A stretch of 64,000 nucleotides of DNA from Tardiphaga sp. Its GTDB lineage: Bacteria; Pseudomonadota; Alphaproteobacteria; Rhizobiales; Xanthobacteraceae. The stretch is taken from NCBI GenBank assembly GCA_030147505.1, contig JASBVG010000044.1, positions 1-64,000 on the forward strand, written 5' to 3'. The position numbers and the translations under genes were made by a program. Below the pieces are notes generated by a model. That model made no database searches, was not told the origin of the DNA, and was given only the letters and a program-made list of their open reading frames with translations. Positions 1 through 9,608 of this stretch are shown here, in pieces (within the stretch, counting starts at the first letter, position 1; the number at the start of each line of letters is the position of its first letter).

Positions 1-3000
1 CCATCGATCGCGGCGGTCGCGGCCGCGTCGTTGCCGGCCGCGGTCGCCAGCGCGGCGGCGTTCTGCGCGCGCGCTTCGGTGGCGTTCTGCGGCGCCTGCG
101 AGAACAGCGTCGCGGCCGTGTTGACGGTCAGCGCGTTGCCGTAGAGGTTCACGACGGTCTGCACAGAGCTTCCCGACGCCGTCATCAGCGCCGCCGCCGC
201 CGGCGCGGAGCCGGTCGTAAAGGCAAGCAGGTTCTGGCCGTTATTGATCGCGGGTACCGGGTAGCCGCCGGAGGAAACCGTCGGCGCGCCGATCGGCGAC
301 ACGATGTAGTAGTAACCGTTGGCGCCGGTGGTCGCCTGGCCGATGCGGCTTCCGTCGGCGTTGAGCGCGATGGTCACCGCGCCTGCCGCGCCTGAGGCCA
401 GCGGCGTCGCGCCGCCGTCGCTGTAGGCGAAGCCCGACACCGCCTGCACGCCGTTCGGGAAGAAGCTCGTGAGGTAGGGATAGAGCCCATTCTGGCCCCC
501 GGAGAAAGCGGAGGTCGTGCCGTCGCCGAGCGCGTTCACCACGGAGAACAGGACGCCGTAGACCGGATCGAGCCCCTGCAATTGCCGCGTGGTCAGCCCG
601 GTGACCCTGCCGGACCCGGAGACCTCGTCGAAACCGACGCCGACGCCCAACCCACTGGTCTGCGTGTCCCAATAGGCCTGCGTGATTGTGCCCATGTTGT
701 ACCCGACAAGGCCGCCCACGGAGGTGGAGCCCGAGACGGCGCCGGTGGCGTAGGACTGCGTGATCGTGGCGAGGGCGTGGTTTATCCCGACGAGGCCGCC
801 CACCTGGTCGGAGCCCGAGACGGGGCTGGTGGCGTAGGACCGCGTGAGCGTGCCGTCGTTGAACCCGACGAGGCCGCCTACGGAGGAAGAGCCCGAGACG
901 GCGCCGGTGGCGTAGGACTGCGTGATCGCAGAGCCATCGGTATTGTACCCGACGAGGCCGCCCACGGAGGTGGAGCCCGAGACGGCGCCGGTGGCGTAGG
1001 CCTGCGTGATCGTGCCGCGGTAGTAGTTAAACCCGACGAGGCCGCCCACCTGGTCGGAGCCCGAGACGGCGCCGGTGGCGTAGGAAGAGTTGATGGTACC
1101 GTAATTCCAGCCGACAAGGCCGCCGACGTAAACGCCGGTTCCCGTCACCGCGACGGCGGCGCCGGAGGCGGTGATCGTGCCGGTGTTGTGTCCAACGAGC
1201 CCAGCTACAGCGCTGGAGCCGGCCAGCGTGCCGGAGACATGCACATTGCTGACCGTACCATTGTTCTCGACCGCAAGAACGCCGCCGGCCCCAACACCGG
1301 TCATGGTGGCATCGAACAGGTTGAGATTTTTAACCGTGCCGCCAGAGACGATCGTATTGAACAGGCCGGTATTGCCGGCCGACAGCATGGTGAGCCCCGA
1401 GATCGCATGGCCGCTGCCATCAAGCGTGCCGCCGAAGGTGGCCAGCGGCTTGAAGCCCGCGCCGCTATTCCAGTTCGCCGTGCCCGACGCATCGATGTCA
1501 TTGGCGAGTTTCCAGCTGGCCGCGAGATAACCCGCCGACGAGCCGATGCCCTGCACGCCATAGATATCCGCGAGCAGATAAGGCGTCGCGCTGGTCCCGT
1601 CGCCGCCGGTGACGCGCAGGAAGGAGCCGCCATTGAGCTGGAAATCTTTGGCGTAGAAGCTCGGCAGCGTCGCCGCAGTCTGCTGCCAGCTGCCGCTGTT
1701 GAGCACGAATGTGCCGAGCGAGATGGCCGCCGGTGCCAAAATGGTGCCGCCGGCATTGATGGTGAGGCCGCCGGAGGCCGCTGATATGGCCGCGCTGATG
1801 GCGACATTGGCGTCGGCGGTGAGCGTCAGAATCGAGGACGACGACCAGCTCATCGCCGCATTGATGGCGATATTGCCGCCATCGGTGCCCGCCGATGCGG
1901 TGTTGATTTCCACATTGCCGGTGCCGAGCGCGGCGAGATAGGCTGCGACATTGCTGTTATCCACCGTGATGTCGGTGGGATCGATCAGCCACTTGCCGCC
2001 CTGGCTATCGACCTTCAGATCCTTGTCGATGGTGACTTTTGCGGCCGAGGTCTCGACGAATTTGGCCTTCAGTTTCCCCGCGGCTTTGACCTCGCCATGC
2101 TGCATGTCGCCGAGCAGCAGGATGCGGCCGTTCTTGGTGCCGATGCTGTTGGCTTCGATGGTGCCGGTATTGTTGACCACGCCCTTCATGGCGGCGGAGG
2201 CGCCCTTGGCAGTGAGGATGGCGACGCCGCCATCGGCCTTGATCAGCCCCTTGTTCTCCACCAGCGTCGCCATGGTGGAGGCCTTCACCTCCACCGACAG
2301 CAGGCCGTCGCCATTAAAGTCGAGCTGCACATCGGTGCCGGCGGCCAGCGCGGTGTTGCCGGTGATGGTGCCGCTGTTCGACACCACGGGCGAGATCAGC
2401 GCCACGGTCTTGCCGCTAACAGTGCCTTCATTGGTGATGGTGCCGGACGTGCCCGTGAAACGATAATTGCCGGCGAGGAAGTTTGCGTCGGAGATTCCGA
2501 GCGTCGAGGCGACGAACGCGCCTGTCTGCACCGAGCCCGTCTTGCCGATGGCGATGCCGTTGGGATTGACGAGGAAGACCTGGCCGTTTGCCGTGAGGCT
2601 GCCGAGGATCTGCGAGGCGTCCTGCCCCGTCACGCGATTCAGCGCAACGGAGGATGCGCCCGGCTGGTTGAAGGTGACGGAATTGCCGGCGCCGATGGAA
2701 AAACTCTGCCAGTTGGCGATCATTTTGTCCGACGACTGATTGATCGTCATTGCCGCGCCATTGGTGGCGATGGATGCCGCACCGGAGACCACCTGCCCGC
2801 CTGTGGGCAACACGCTCTGCGCCAGTGCAGGCGTTGCAAGCAGCATCGCTGCAGCGGCGCCTAGCAGCCATCCTTCGAGACGCGGCCGAAGACGGCCGCT
2901 CCTCAGGATGAGGATGGAGTGTGTTGATAGAAGACCCTCATGGTGAGGAGCCCGCGCAGCGGGCGTCTCGAACCATGCAGGCCCCGCACCCGCCGCATCG

Positions 3001-3113
3001 CCAGGACGCAAGCCAGAACCACCCTTGCGGCCCTGCCCGCCCTTGCAACATTCCGGCACGATGACGAGCCGGCCGAGGGTTTTGGACCAGATATGCTTGT
3101 AAGTGTGGTTCAT
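1..3113 (-). CDS. TpsA-type filamentous haemagglutinin-like exoprotein (3' end outside window)
   Basis: Large secreted exoprotein of a two-partner (type Vb) secretion system, open for 1037 codons and running off the window edge. The N-terminus MNHTYKHIWSKTLGRLV fits an extended signal peptide region (ESPR). A hydrophobic core and an Ala-Leu-Ala-Gln cleavage region follow at about residues 83-99. Residues 100-215 are the haemagglutination-activity TPS domain, with NPNGI near residue 183. Residues 640-810 are GLUG repeats (GLVGxN...SYATGxVSG), followed by YWDTQTSG. The ATG lies 10 bp after the tpsB stop, so the two genes form one operon. Oddly, residues 46-82 between ESPR and hydrophobic core are encoded by an inverted pair of intergenic-type hairpin repeats. 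Its C-terminus and effector function (adhesin, toxin or other) cannot be judged here. Confidence 0.9.
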   Translation of the reverse strand, partial: MNHTYKHIWSKTLGRLVIVPECCKGGQGRKGGSGLRPGDAAGAGPAWFETPAARAPHHEGLLSTHSILILRSGRLRPRLEGWLLGAAAAMLLATPALAQSVLPTGGQVVSGAASIATNGAAMTINQSSDKMIANWQSFSIGAGNSVTFNQPGASSVALNRVTGQDASQILGSLTANGQVFLVNPNGIAIGKTGSVQTGAFVASTLGISDANFLAGNYRFTGTSGTITNEGTVSGKTVALISPVVSNSGTITGNTALAAGTDVQLDFNGDGLLSVEVKASTMATLVENKGLIKADGGVAILTAKGASAAMKGVVNNTGTIEANSIGTKNGRILLLGDMQHGEVKAAGKLKAKFVETSAAKVTIDKDLKVDSQGGKWLIDPTDITVDNSNVAAYLAALGTGNVEINTASAGTDGGNIAINAAMSWSSSSILTLTADANVAISAAISAASGGLTINAGGTILAPAAISLGTFVLNSGSWQQTAATLPSFYAKDFQLNGGSFLRVTGGDGTSATPYLLADIYGVQGIGSSAGYLAASWKLANDIDASGTANWNSGAGFKPLATFGGTLDGSGHAISGLTMLSAGNTGLFNTIVSGGTVKNLNLFDATMTGVGAGGVLAVENNGTVSNVHVSGTLAGSSAVAGLVGHNTGTITASGAAVAVTGTGVYVGGLVGWNYGTINSSYATGAVSGSDQVGGLVGFNYYRGTITQAYATGAVSGSTSVGGLVGYNTDGSAITQSYATGAVSGSSSVGGLVGFNDGTLTRSYATSPVSGSDQVGGLVGINHALATITQSYATGAVSGSTSVGGLVGYNMGTITQAYWDTQTSGLGVGVGFDEVSGSGRVTGLTTRQLQGLDPVYGVLFSVVNALGDGTTSAFSGGQNGLYPYLTSFFPNGVQAVSGFAYSDGGATPLASGAAGAVTIALNADGSRIGQATTGANGYYYIVSPIGAPTVSSGGYPVPAINNGQNLLAFTTGSAPAAAALMTASGSSVQTVVNLYGNALTVNTAATLFSQAPQNATEARAQNAAALATAAGNDAAATAAID
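690..1215 (-). repeat. GLUG repeat array inside tpsA (about 7 units)
   Basis: Seven tandem units of 78 or 84 bp (26 or 28 codons), each coding GLVG-x-N followed by an ITQSYATGAVSGS-like stretch. Repeat starts (gccgcc) fall near 711, 795, 873, 957, 1041, 1119 and 1198. All spacings are multiples of three, so the frame is kept. This is protein-level repetition typical of GLUG adhesin repeats, not a CRISPR array. Confidence 0.85.
2869..2977. repeat. Paired inverted hairpin repeat (family II, copy 1) inside tpsA
   Basis: The left half reads CATCCTTCGAGACGC, a GGCCG/CGGCC hairpin, then GCTCCTCAGGATGAGG. The right half is its approximate reverse complement: CCTCATGGTGAGGAGC, a CCGC/GCGG hairpin, then GCGTCTCGAACCATG. 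The outer arms pair over about 10 bp and the inner arms over 7-8 bp. A second copy, with halves in opposite order, lies at 56090-56187. Here the element is in frame within tpsA. Confidence 0.85.
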
Positions 3114-3123
3114 CTTCGTGCCC

Positions 3124-4863
3124 TCAGAAACGGACGGAGCCTTGCAGCCAGACCTGTTGGCTGATGGCCTTGCCATCGGCATTGTCGCCGGTGAGACGCG
3201 AACGGCCGGGATTGTCACCGAGCGCATGCGCCCAGGTGGCGGAGAAACTCAGATTCTCCCGCGCCCAGCGGGCAGACAGACCGGCGCTGGTGAGCTGATA
3301 ATCATTGCACTGGCAGGCATTGAGCAGCGCGATGCCATCAGGACTGCGATTGATCCAGACATGCCCGCTATCGACGAAGCCGGCGAGCTGGAGCTGGCCG
3401 AACGTCGCCGGCACCGGCGCGTCGTAGCGCAGCTCCAGCGTGCCGACGACGCCCATGTCGCCGCGCGCCTCGCCCACGGGATAGCCGCGGATGCCGTAAG
3501 CGCCGCCGAGCGCAAAATCTTCCGAACTGTCGAGATTCTTGTTCGACGCCTGGCCATAGAGGCGCGCGAACAGCGAGAACGCATCGGGCAGTTTTTGCAG
3601 CCGCGCCAGTTGCACATTGACGCGCTGGAACTGGCCCTGGGTCTGCAGCGTGAGTTGATCGATCAGCAGCGCCGTATCGACGCGGGAAAGATCGAGATTG
3701 CCGACCGTCCAGCTCGCCGACCAGTTGGTGAGGCCGCCGCCGAAAAAGTCGTCGCGGGCATCGCCGCTGACGCCCAGCGTGCCGGACACCGAGCGCTTGT
3801 CCTGCAGGCGGTCGACAATGCTGTCATCGGCCAGCTCCTTCCAGTTGAAGGTGCCGGACAGCCGCCAATTGAGATCGCGCGAGCGGATCAGGCTGTAGTC
3901 GAGACCCGTGCCGGCATAATGCGCAAAACCTTCGAGGCCGAGCGCAGAGCCGAGCTCATCGCGGTTGCGATAGCTGAGATAAGCGTAATTGGCATTCACC
4001 GACAACGGTGTGGCGCCGACCGGCAGGCTGGCCGCGACCTGGCCGAAGCGCTGGCCTTCGGAAACGATGCCGGTCATGCGGGTGAGATCGCCATAGCCGG
4101 TGAGATCGGTGATGTTCACCAGCCCCGTCGCCTGTGCGCGGCCGGTGGCATAGGAGCCGGAATTGTCACCGGACAGCGAGCCTTCGAGCCGCGGCGCCTG
4201 CTCGACGCCGATGATGAGGCGGCTCGACTGCTGGCTTTCGCCCGGCGCAAGCCGCGCCCGCGCCGTGACGCCCGGCAGGTCGTTCATGCGGAGCAGCGCG
4301 TCCTCAAGCGCATCCTTTTCGACGCCTTCGGGAACGATGCTGCGATGGAGCAACCCGTTGAGGATCTCCTCGCGGATGCGGACGTCGCCCTTGCGCTCGA
4401 ATTCGATCCTGCTGAGCTTGCCTTCCATCAGCTGGATGATGACCGTGCCGGCGGTGATGTCCTGCGGCGGCAGGATGGCATAGCCGAGCAGCCGGCCGCG
4501 CTGCTGGATGGCGATGGTCACCTCGTCGGCGATGCCCTTGATGCCGATGATGCCGAGCCGCTTGCCCTTCGCCTTGTCGGCGATCCTGGCGCGCTCGGCT
4601 TCCGGCAGCAGGTCGAGCTTGCCAGTGAAGCGGATGTTCCTGATGACCAGCGTCTGGCCGCGCTGGACCCCGACGATGCCGGAGCGCACAGGCTGCTCCA
4701 CGGCGTCGGGCGCTGGCAGCCGGTCGAGCCGCTGCAGCTCCTCGCGGCGTTGTTGTTCGCGAAGCAAGGAGCCTGCGTCCTGCGCAACTGACGGCGCAGC
4801 GGCCATGACAAGCAGAGCGAACACCGACGCCACACACGCCGGACATGCCGAAACGATTTTCAC
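3124..4863 (-). CDS. TpsB outer-membrane transporter (ShlB/FhaC/HecB family)
   Basis: Omp85-type outer-membrane partner that secretes the adjacent TpsA. Starting at GTG 4863 gives 579 residues. A clean signal peptide (KIVSACPACVASVFALLVMAAAPSVAQ) is followed by a Gln/Arg-rich linker. Two POTRA-like segments come next (IRNIRFTGKLDLL... and ...LEDALLRMNDLPGVTARARL), then a beta-barrel containing GAYGIRGYP and ending in aromatic SVRF. An in-frame ATG at 4962 would add 33 residues before the signal peptide and is less likely. The length matches the usual 550-600. It is first in an operon with tpsA, 10 bp downstream. Substrate specificity is inferred from adjacency only. Confidence 0.9.
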   Translation of the reverse strand: MKIVSACPACVASVFALLVMAAAPSVAQDAGSLLREQQRREELQRLDRLPAPDAVEQPVRSGIVGVQRGQTLVIRNIRFTGKLDLLPEAERARIADKAKGKRLGIIGIKGIADEVTIAIQQRGRLLGYAILPPQDITAGTVIIQLMEGKLSRIEFERKGDVRIREEILNGLLHRSIVPEGVEKDALEDALLRMNDLPGVTARARLAPGESQQSSRLIIGVEQAPRLEGSLSGDNSGSYATGRAQATGLVNITDLTGYGDLTRMTGIVSEGQRFGQVAASLPVGATPLSVNANYAYLSYRNRDELGSALGLEGFAHYAGTGLDYSLIRSRDLNWRLSGTFNWKELADDSIVDRLQDKRSVSGTLGVSGDARDDFFGGGLTNWSASWTVGNLDLSRVDTALLIDQLTLQTQGQFQRVNVQLARLQKLPDAFSLFARLYGQASNKNLDSSEDFALGGAYGIRGYPVGEARGDMGVVGTLELRYDAPVPATFGQLQLAGFVDSGHVWINRSPDGIALLNACQCNDYQLTSAGLSARWARENLSFSATWAHALGDNPGRSRLTGDNADGKAISQQVWLQGSVRF

Positions 4864-5041
4864 GAACAACCCCGTCAATGCGTGGCCGCTGTGCCACGTG
4901 AACGCAACGCCATGCAGAAACCGGCAACCGATCGGGTCTTTTACGGCGGTATCAAATTGCATCGGGGCAACCGAATTCCAATGAACGGGATGTGAACGGA
5001 CATTCACATCGGGGACTCGCTCAGCTGGCGTGGGAGAAGAG

Positions 5042-5962
5042 CTAAGGGGATTTGCCGGACCGGTCTGCGTCCATTTTTGAACGCAGGGTCGAGGCTTGCG
5101 CGAGCGCATCGTCCAGGATGAGCAGCTTGTGCGCTTGCACACGCGCATATTCCTGATGGAAACCGCGCGAAATCCACATCCGGGACCGCCCGCGCGCCCC
5201 GCTCCAGCCAATCCCCCCGATCGCCTCCGCTGCCGCCAGTTTCCGGCTGGTATGAGCCCTGGAAAGACCGAAAGCTTGCGCCAGATGGTCGATCGCGTGG
5301 ACATTTGTGAGGAACTGGTCCGCCGTCGATGCTTCCGCCTCGATGCCGGCGATCAGCCGGTCCATCAACAACCCGCCCGCATCGACCCGGTTGAAGATGG
5401 TGTAGAGCTGGCCGGGGTTGCGAACCTCGAGACTCGACAGCAGCGCCTCCGCGACCGCAGGCTGGATGTAAGGAAGCATGCTTGCGGGATCGGCAGAGAA
5501 CCGGGCAAGCCGGTCGCCGCTGTCGATCATATCGAGCGCCTGGAAATGGATGCTGTACCAGTGGATGAGCATCACGATGGTCGTCGGCGCGGGCTCGACA
5601 GAAATCAAGCGGCCGGTCTGCGACGGATCGACCTGACGAATGACATCATATTGCAGCGCTTCGTCGAAAAATGCGTAAGCGGTATTGCGGCTGACGATCT
5701 GATATCGAAAAGCGAGCTGCCCCACATCGCGGCGAGTCAGCGCTGGCTGCCCCCATCGCGCCAGTTGGAAATGAAATCCCAGGGTCGCGTGAGACAGAAG
5801 CCAGCGCTGCTGGGTGGCAAAGAGCGCGGCCATGCGCGGCGCAGCCTCATGGGTCGCGATAAAACTCCGCGCCAGAAATTGCATCGCGGGATGAAATGCT
5901 TGCGCTGCGAGCAAATCATCTACACCGCGCGAAAAGGCGTCGGCATCGTCCGGTATCGTCAC
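5042..5962 (-). CDS. Uncharacterised helix-turn-helix protein, putative transcriptional regulator
   Basis: A 306-residue soluble protein. GTG 5962 is chosen as start because GGGAGG lies 7 bases upstream; an in-frame TTG 18 bases earlier has no such site. Most of the chain is helical, without a recognised enzyme motif. Near residues 230-260, LAQAFGLSRAHTSRKLAAAEAIGGIGW looks like a helix-turn-helix recognition segment, followed by a basic patch (ARGRSR). It ends about 80 bp before the tpsB region on the same strand and is divergent from the response regulator at 6189. Position suggests it might regulate tpsBA or itself, but that is inference. I do not recognise a named family. Confidence 0.7.
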   Translation of the reverse strand: MTIPDDADAFSRGVDDLLAAQAFHPAMQFLARSFIATHEAAPRMAALFATQQRWLLSHATLGFHFQLARWGQPALTRRDVGQLAFRYQIVSRNTAYAFFDEALQYDVIRQVDPSQTGRLISVEPAPTTIVMLIHWYSIHFQALDMIDSGDRLARFSADPASMLPYIQPAVAEALLSSLEVRNPGQLYTIFNRVDAGGLLMDRLIAGIEAEASTADQFLTNVHAIDHLAQAFGLSRAHTSRKLAAAEAIGGIGWSGARGRSRMWISRGFHQEYARVQAHKLLILDDALAQASTLRSKMDADRSGKSP

Positions 5963-6188
5963 AGAGGCGCCTCCCGGCAACTCGCCCCTGAACCGCGCAT
6001 TGCCATTTCCCGGTCATATTGTCCGGCATGAAAGTCGCGCGTATGAGTAGCGGGTTGACGCAGCTTTCCTTGAATAGGATGCGAACAGCGGTTTACATGT
6101 TCCGGGTTTGCGTCAGACAACGCGTTTCACATATCCATTTCTCGCCCTTGGTGGCGAGCAAAGACGACGCAGCAACAGGACAGGACTT

Positions 6189-6917
6189 TTGCAACCCTCT
6201 CTGCCCTCCTCTCCCACCGGAAGCCGCGAACGGCTCATCGTCGTTGAAGACGATCCGGTCACGCGATCGATGATCGCCGGCTATTTTTCCGATCATAATT
6301 TCGATGTGGTGGAAGCCGGAAGCTGTGCCGATTGCAGGCAGGCGCTCAAGGCACGCGCCGATCTTGTGTTTATCGACGTCTCCCTGCCCGACGGCGACGG
6401 CTTCGAACTCGCGAAGGAAGTGCAGACCGCCAGCAATGCCGGTATCATCTTCGTCACCCGGCGCGATACCGAGGTCGATCGCATCCTCGGCCTCGAACTC
6501 GCCGGCGACCACTATGTGACCAAACCGATCAATTTGCGTGATTTGCTTGCCCGCGCCCGCGCCGTTCTTCGGAGGCGCGCGATCGAGCGCAAGTCGGCCC
6601 GCGCCCGCAGCACCATCGCCTTCGGTGACTGGGTCATCGACCTCACGCGCCGCGAACTCACTGGCCTCGACGGCAAGTCGATCGCACTCACCCGTGCCGA
6701 GTTCGACCTGCTCGCCGCTCTGATCGGCGCCGATGGCCGCCCGCTCAGCCGGGATTATCTGATCGAAGTGGTAAGCAACCGGCAAGCCGATGTGGATGTT
6801 CGCACGGTCGATGCATTGATCGCGCGCCTGCGCCGCAAGCTCGTCGGCGGCACCCAGCCTGTGATCGGCACAGTCACGGGGATCGGCTACAAGCTGTTGT
6901 TAACCGAGCGCCTCTGA
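6189..6917 (+). CDS. OmpR/TorR-like response regulator
   Basis: Two-component DNA-binding response regulator, 242 residues from TTG 6189. The start is supported by two AGGA motifs (6177-6180 and 6182-6185) just upstream; an in-frame ATG at 6108 has no clear ribosome site. The receiver domain spans about residues 16-130, with the acidic pair at 20-22, phospho-acceptor Asp63 (FIDVSLPDGDG) and Lys112 (VTKPIN). The winged-helix output domain spans about 145-240 and ends in GTVTGIGYKL. Its 3' end overlaps the convergent hybrid kinase gene by 18 bp. That kinase is the obvious partner, and the set resembles TorR/TorS/TorT in arrangement. Confidence 0.85.
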   Translation: MQPSLPSSPTGSRERLIVVEDDPVTRSMIAGYFSDHNFDVVEAGSCADCRQALKARADLVFIDVSLPDGDGFELAKEVQTASNAGIIFVTRRDTEVDRILGLELAGDHYVTKPINLRDLLARARAVLRRRAIERKSARARSTIAFGDWVIDLTRRELTGLDGKSIALTRAEFDLLAALIGADGRPLSRDYLIEVVSNRQADVDVRTVDALIARLRRKLVGGTQPVIGTVTGIGYKLLLTERL

Positions 6918-9608
6918 TTTGTCCTGTAGCCGCGCGAGTTCAGCGTCCAGCGCATCGAGCGATCGGCGCTGCAAGGCGGACAACTCGTCGATAGCGGCGA
7001 TATCGACGGTCCCGGAAAGAATGTCTTTCTCGATATCGCTGCATCGGGCGAACAGATCGGCCAATGCCAGCGCTGCGGCAGCACTGCCGAGCTGATGTAC
7101 AGCGCGGCGCAGCGCGCTGTGATCGGCTGAAGCGATGGCCCTCTCGATGTCGGTCATGAGCCCAGCCGCCGTATCGACAAAAAGTTGTCGCAACGCGTGA
7201 ATTCGCTTGGCACCGAGCAGCTCGATCTGGGCTGTCAGATAGGCACCGTCGATCAGCCCCTGCGGTTTCGATGGCAACGCATGCGATGCTTCATCATTGG
7301 CAATACCAATCGCGTGGCGTAGCGCCTCTATCAGGATCGGCTTGCCGAGCATCGCGCTGATGCCGCTTTGCTCCATGCGGGCCTGATTGTCTTTCGAGAT
7401 GTCCGCGGTCAATGCGATGATGCGCGGCTTTGATTGACTTTCGAGAGCGAGGATCGCGGCTGACGTATCGAAGCCGCTCATCCCCGGCATGTGGATGTCC
7501 ATCAGAACGACATCGAATGTGGCCTGCCGGCAGGCAGCGACCGCGGCCTTGCCATCTGACGCGACACTTGGACGATGACCCAGCTTACGCAGCATCGCAT
7601 CGGCAACTTCGCGATTGACCGGATCGTCATCGACTACCAGAACAGACAGCACGCGAGACGCGTGGGAGATCTCAGGCATGGGCTGCATGGATTGCGTCCG
7701 AATGACGGGCAATTCCAGGCGAAATGTGCTGCCCGCACCGAGACGGCTATCGACAGCAAGCGTGCCGGACATCAGCACGGCAAGTCTGCGGGAGATTGCC
7801 AATCCGAGGCCAGTGCCGCCGAACCGGCGCGCAATGCTGTCGTCAGCTTGCGTGAAATCGGCAAAGATCCGCTCCTGCATATCGGGCGCGATGCCGATAC
7901 CGCTATCGGTGACCGTTACGATGAGCCGCTCGCCACCTGTCGACTCCTGCGTCAGTGTCGCGCCAAGCCGTATGGTCCCGCCAGGCGTAAACTTGATCGC
8001 ATTGGACAACAGATTGAACAGGATCCGCGTGAGCTTCGCCGGATCGCCATCAATGATCGCGTCGTCCGGAATGGCGATGCTGCTTTGGAAGGTCAGTCCC
8101 TTCGCTTCAATCTGCGGTCGCATCAGCCCCGCCGCCGCTTCGATGTGACGTCGCAAGTCGAAAGGACGCAGCTCGACCGTCTCCGCGCCGGCCTCCAGCC
8201 GCGCATAGTCGAGAACACCATCGATCAGCGCGATCAGGGTCTCGCCGGATGTCATTGCATTGCTCAGCAGACGGCGCCGATCCAATGTGGATTCGCTGTC
8301 CTGAAACAGTTGCAGCACGCCGAGCACGCCGTTGAGAGGCGTTCGGATCTCATGGCTGATAACAGCGAGGAATCGCGACTTTGCTTCATTGGCCGTCTCG
8401 GCCATTTTTCGCGCGCGCAACGCGTCGGCATGTTCGGCCATTGCCTGATCACGCGCCAGCGCCAGTTCCGCCGTGCGCTCAACGACGCGCTGCTCAAGCG
8501 TCGCATAGGATTCCTGGAGCCGCGCGGCCATGCGATTGAACTGGTTGCCCAGATCTTCCAGCTCGTCGCCCGTCCTGATCGAAATGCGCTGATCGAGATG
8601 ACCTCCGCCGATGCGGGCCGCTCCCTGGGCCAGCGCATTGATCGGCCCCGTCATACGCCGGCTGAACAAGAGCGCTACCACGACGGCGCAGGCCAGAAGC
8701 ACGACCAGCAATACAGCGGAACGTAAGATCGAGGCGTAGATCGGCGCATAGGCTTCGTCGATGGGAAGCTGGACGAAAACCGGCCAGCCCATCGCAGGCA
8801 CCATGGCATAAGCCGAAAGGACGTTCTGACCGGACAGGGCATCAACCCTCTCCCCCACTGCCGTCATATCCCCGGCCAACGCCGCGCGCACCTGCGGCTG
8901 CCCTGATAAATCGCTCTTTCGGAGCGCCTGCCGAAGATCGGGGTGTGCCACCAGAAGGCCTCGGCGATCGACCACATAGGCTTCGCCGCCCTCGCCAACC
9001 TTGATGCGCGACACGACTTCCCAAACGAAGCGGAGATTAATCTCCGCGACAATGACCACGGGATTCTTGTCTTCGCCTGAGATGGCCAGCGTCATATAGG
9101 GTTCGGTCTCGCGAAAGAAGTAGACCGGCCCGTAAAAGACACCGTTGGCTTTCGCTGTGGCGAAAGCGGCCGAACCCGACAGGTCTGCCTGACTTCCGAT
9201 CGTGTCCCGGACGTTGCGCGAGACGCGAACCTGCTCACGACCGGCAGCGTTCAGAACCGCAATTTCGGCGATGGCCGGATTGAGCCGCATCACGCGGATT
9301 GCATCGATGCGCGGATCCACCGACTTGACCATACTGGGTGGCAATTGCACCAGCCAGCCAAGCTCGTGGCGTATTTCATCAACGAATTGACCGATGGTCG
9401 CGGCCGCCGCGTCTGCCTGCTGACGCTGGACGCTGATCAGCAACCGCTTTTGCTCCCGATAGGAGAACCAGCCATCGATCGACACACTGGCGATCAGCGC
9501 CACCGCCGTCACCGTCACGAAGGATGCAAGATACTTCCAGAACAGCCGACCACGAGGCGTGCGCGCCCCGGCTGCGTCGGACATCAGTTGCTTGCGCGTG
9601 GCGGTCAT
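6900..9608 (-). CDS. Hybrid sensor histidine kinase (Cache-HAMP-HisKA-HATPase-REC-HPt), TorS-like
   Basis: Inner-membrane phosphorelay kinase, 902 residues. A first membrane helix lies at about 26-46 and a periplasmic Cache-like sensor at about 50-290 (FYGPVYFF, AYVVDRRGLLVAHPDL). A second membrane helix spans 295-315, with HAMP at 316-370 and a coiled coil to 410. His419 sits in SHEIRTPLNG, followed by an ATPase N-box (NLLSNAIKF) and G-boxes (DSGIGI, GGTGLGL). A receiver carries Asp704 (LMDIHMPGMSG), and a C-terminal HPt domain has His838 (AVHQLGSAAAALA). Its ATG overlaps the binding-protein stop (ATGA), so the two are translationally coupled. It is tail-to-tail with the response regulator. 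The ligand is unknown. Confidence 0.9.
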   Translation of the reverse strand: MTATRKQLMSDAAGARTPRGRLFWKYLASFVTVTAVALIASVSIDGWFSYREQKRLLISVQRQQADAAAATIGQFVDEIRHELGWLVQLPPSMVKSVDPRIDAIRVMRLNPAIAEIAVLNAAGREQVRVSRNVRDTIGSQADLSGSAAFATAKANGVFYGPVYFFRETEPYMTLAISGEDKNPVVIVAEINLRFVWEVVSRIKVGEGGEAYVVDRRGLLVAHPDLRQALRKSDLSGQPQVRAALAGDMTAVGERVDALSGQNVLSAYAMVPAMGWPVFVQLPIDEAYAPIYASILRSAVLLVVLLACAVVVALLFSRRMTGPINALAQGAARIGGGHLDQRISIRTGDELEDLGNQFNRMAARLQESYATLEQRVVERTAELALARDQAMAEHADALRARKMAETANEAKSRFLAVISHEIRTPLNGVLGVLQLFQDSESTLDRRRLLSNAMTSGETLIALIDGVLDYARLEAGAETVELRPFDLRRHIEAAAGLMRPQIEAKGLTFQSSIAIPDDAIIDGDPAKLTRILFNLLSNAIKFTPGGTIRLGATLTQESTGGERLIVTVTDSGIGIAPDMQERIFADFTQADDSIARRFGGTGLGLAISRRLAVLMSGTLAVDSRLGAGSTFRLELPVIRTQSMQPMPEISHASRVLSVLVVDDDPVNREVADAMLRKLGHRPSVASDGKAAVAACRQATFDVVLMDIHMPGMSGFDTSAAILALESQSKPRIIALTADISKDNQARMEQSGISAMLGKPILIEALRHAIGIANDEASHALPSKPQGLIDGAYLTAQIELLGAKRIHALRQLFVDTAAGLMTDIERAIASADHSALRRAVHQLGSAAAALALADLFARCSDIEKDILSGTVDIAAIDELSALQRRSLDALDAELARLQDKSEALG

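Noticed and set aside
690-1215. CRISPR-like regular repeats
   Set aside because: Unit length is a multiple of three, the spacers are not unique, and the translation gives GLUG motifs.
582-1784. Plus-strand open frame rich in DEAAHGGGARDGAGGVG repeats
   Set aside because: Shadow of the GLUG repeats of tpsA; the repeated look comes from the coding repeats on the other strand.
1-3113. Contact-dependent inhibition (CdiA) toxin
   Set aside because: The C-terminal part is outside the window and no immunity gene can be seen, so the effector type cannot be called.
3103-4791. Long plus-strand open frame of 562 codons opposite tpsB
   Set aside because: It is an antisense shadow of a GC-rich gene; the protein is Arg/Ala/Asp-biased without domains, while the minus strand has a clear TpsB.
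7575-8726. Plus-strand open frame of 383 codons
   Set aside because: Antisense to the kinase and ATPase domains of the hybrid kinase.
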